Assembly (NCBI RefSeq): GCF_965249985.1
Contig: NZ_OZ252280.1
DNA from: Algiphilus sp022763315
GTDB taxonomy: Bacteria > Pseudomonadota > Gammaproteobacteria > Nevskiales > Nevskiaceae
Length of the DNA: 64,000 nt
Direction: 5' to 3' (one strand)
Shown: positions 63,278 through 64,000 of the stretch, in pieces
Numbering within the stretch: the first letter of the stretch is position 1
How the letters are laid out: each line of letters begins with the position of its first letter
Notes under the pieces: model-generated
Seen by the model: only the letters and a program-made list of their open reading frames with translations
What the model was told of the DNA's origin: nothing
The model's database searches: none
Made by a program: the position numbers and the translations under genes

Positions 63278-63784
63278 CTACTCTTCGTCGCGCTTCACGA
63301 GTTCCTTGAGGACCGCGTCGGTGAGATCGAGGCTGGGGGCGGCATAGACGGGATCGGGAACGACCAGATCCAGACCCTTGCGGCGCGCTACTTCCTCAAT
63401 GACGCCGCGAATCTCGCCCATCAGCTCCTGGAACAGTTCGCGCTCTCGGTTAGAGACGTCCTGGCGGAACTTGCGCTGCTTCAGCTGGAAATCGTTCTGA
63501 CGCGTGGTCAGTTCCTGCTCGCGCGCTTCGCGGTCGCTGGCCGACATCAGGTCCGCTTCCTGCTGGAATTTCTGGATGTCTTCTTCCAGGCCCTTGGCCT
63601 CCTCCTGCAGCTCGCTGGCGCGGCGCTCGAAATCGGCCTTCATGCGCTCTTCGGCACGCTCGTATTGCGGCGATTTCTGCACGAGTTCCTGTGCTCTCAC
63701 AGTGCCGATCTCGATAGCGTTTGCAAGGCCCGGCGCGAGGGCCAGCAGTGCCGCAATGGCGGGAATCAGAGTTTTCTGCATCAT
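63278..63784 (-). CDS. skp: Periplasmic chaperone Skp (OmpH family)
   Basis: The 168-residue protein has a signal peptide cleaved after ANA near residue 23. A long charged helical stretch (RAEERMKADFERRASELQEEAKGLEEDIQ and on) forms the family's tentacle-like arms. It holds unfolded outer-membrane proteins on their way to BamA, encoded just upstream. Confidence 0.94.
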   Translation of the reverse strand: MMQKTLIPAIAALLALAPGLANAIEIGTVRAQELVQKSPQYERAEERMKADFERRASELQEEAKGLEEDIQKFQQEADLMSASDREAREQELTTRQNDFQLKQRKFRQDVSNRERELFQELMGEIRGVIEEVARRKGLDLVVPDPVYAAPSLDLTDAVLKELVKRDEE

Positions 63785-63817
63785 GGTGATCGCTTTGGTT
63801 GGTTGGGGAATGGGAGC

Positions 63818-64000
63818 TTAAAAGCCGGTTCCGAAATTGATCTGGAAGCGGTCGGTTTCATCGCCCTGTTCATCATTGAGCGGGAAGCCATAGCTCAGGT
63901 TGAGAATACCCAAAAAGGGCGTGAACCAGCGGAAGGCAATACCCGCGCTCTGGCGCAGTTCATTGAACTCGAAATCACCGGGTTCGGCAAAGACCGAGCC
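63818..64000 (-). CDS. bamA: Outer membrane protein assembly factor BamA (partial, C-terminal end only)
   Basis: The last 60 codons are visible, ending at the TAA at 63818-63820. They read as beta-strands of an Omp85 barrel: RQSAGIAFRWFTPFLGILNL, SYGFPLNDEQGD, and the terminal strand DRFQINFGTGF with the final phenylalanine typical of outer-membrane barrels. BamA inserts outer-membrane proteins. The bamA-skp-lpxD order supports the call. The N-terminal POTRA part is outside the window. Confidence 0.93.
   Translation of the reverse strand, partial: GSVFAEPGDFEFNELRQSAGIAFRWFTPFLGILNLSYGFPLNDEQGDETDRFQINFGTGF

Overview
The window is a GC-rich, densely coded stretch of a Gammaproteobacterium chromosome. 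It holds about 54 protein genes, two of them cut by the window ends. I see no rRNA, tRNA, CRISPR array, insertion sequence or phage gene. No gene-free stretch exceeds about 230 bases; the longest is 879-1108. The gene order purF-cvpA-dedD-folC-accD-trp-truA-fimV-asd-leuB and the blocks gyrA-serC-pheA-hisC-tyrA-aroA-cmk-rpsA-ihfB and bamA-skp-lpxD-fabZ-lpxA-lpxB-rnhB-dnaE-accA-tilS are typical of Pseudomonas- and Xanthomonas-like Gammaproteobacteria. The Baeyer-Villiger monooxygenase and split tyrA/aroA genes fit a lineage outside Pseudomonas proper, perhaps Nevskiales or Salinisphaerales. That placement is an inference.

Layout. 1-3.9 kb: an OmpA-family outer membrane protein (partial), then a flavin Baeyer-Villiger monooxygenase facing an AraC-type regulator. 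4.0-8.5 kb (+): dusA, a periplasmic cyclophilin and lpxH with overlapping ends, then an orphan TadG-like membrane-anchored protein. 8.6-16.4 kb (-): trpA-accD-folC-SPOR protein-cvpA-purF-metZ-DUF455 protein. 16.6-19.4 kb (+): a DUF1800/DUF1501 export pair lying between trpB and trpA in the opposite orientation. 19.4-30.3 kb (-): leuC-leuD-leuB-asd-fimV-EcfT-like-truA-trpF-trpB. 30.5-39.1 kb: a lipoprotein subtilase (+); a major facilitator transporter, aroC and prmB (-); SCO1-psd-bepA (+); an SDR epimerase-like protein (-). 39.3-53.3 kb (-): gyrA-serC-serA-pheA-hisC-tyrA-aroA-cmk-rpsA-ihfB-lapA-lapB. 53.4-64.0 kb (-): bamA-skp-lpxD-fabZ-lpxA-lpxB-rnhB-dnaE-accA-tilS.

How it works together. 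Most of the window is core metabolism packed into long units with start/stop overlaps of 1-8 bases. These cover leucine, methionine, serine and aromatic amino acids, lipid A (lpxH, lpxD, lpxA, lpxB, with lapA/lapB as regulators of lipopolysaccharide synthesis), fatty acids (accA, accD, fabZ), phospholipid (psd) and outer-membrane assembly (bamA, skp, bepA). The less routine content is the monooxygenase/regulator pair, the orphan TadG-like protein, the DUF455 diiron-like protein, the DUF1800/DUF1501 cassette, the orphan EcfT-like protein, the lipoprotein subtilase, and several inverted or direct repeats in control regions. I did not find a clear new multi-gene system. The best leads are the phased direct repeats upstream of the OmpA gene, the inverted secretion cassette inside the trp cluster, and the orphan TadG-like gene.
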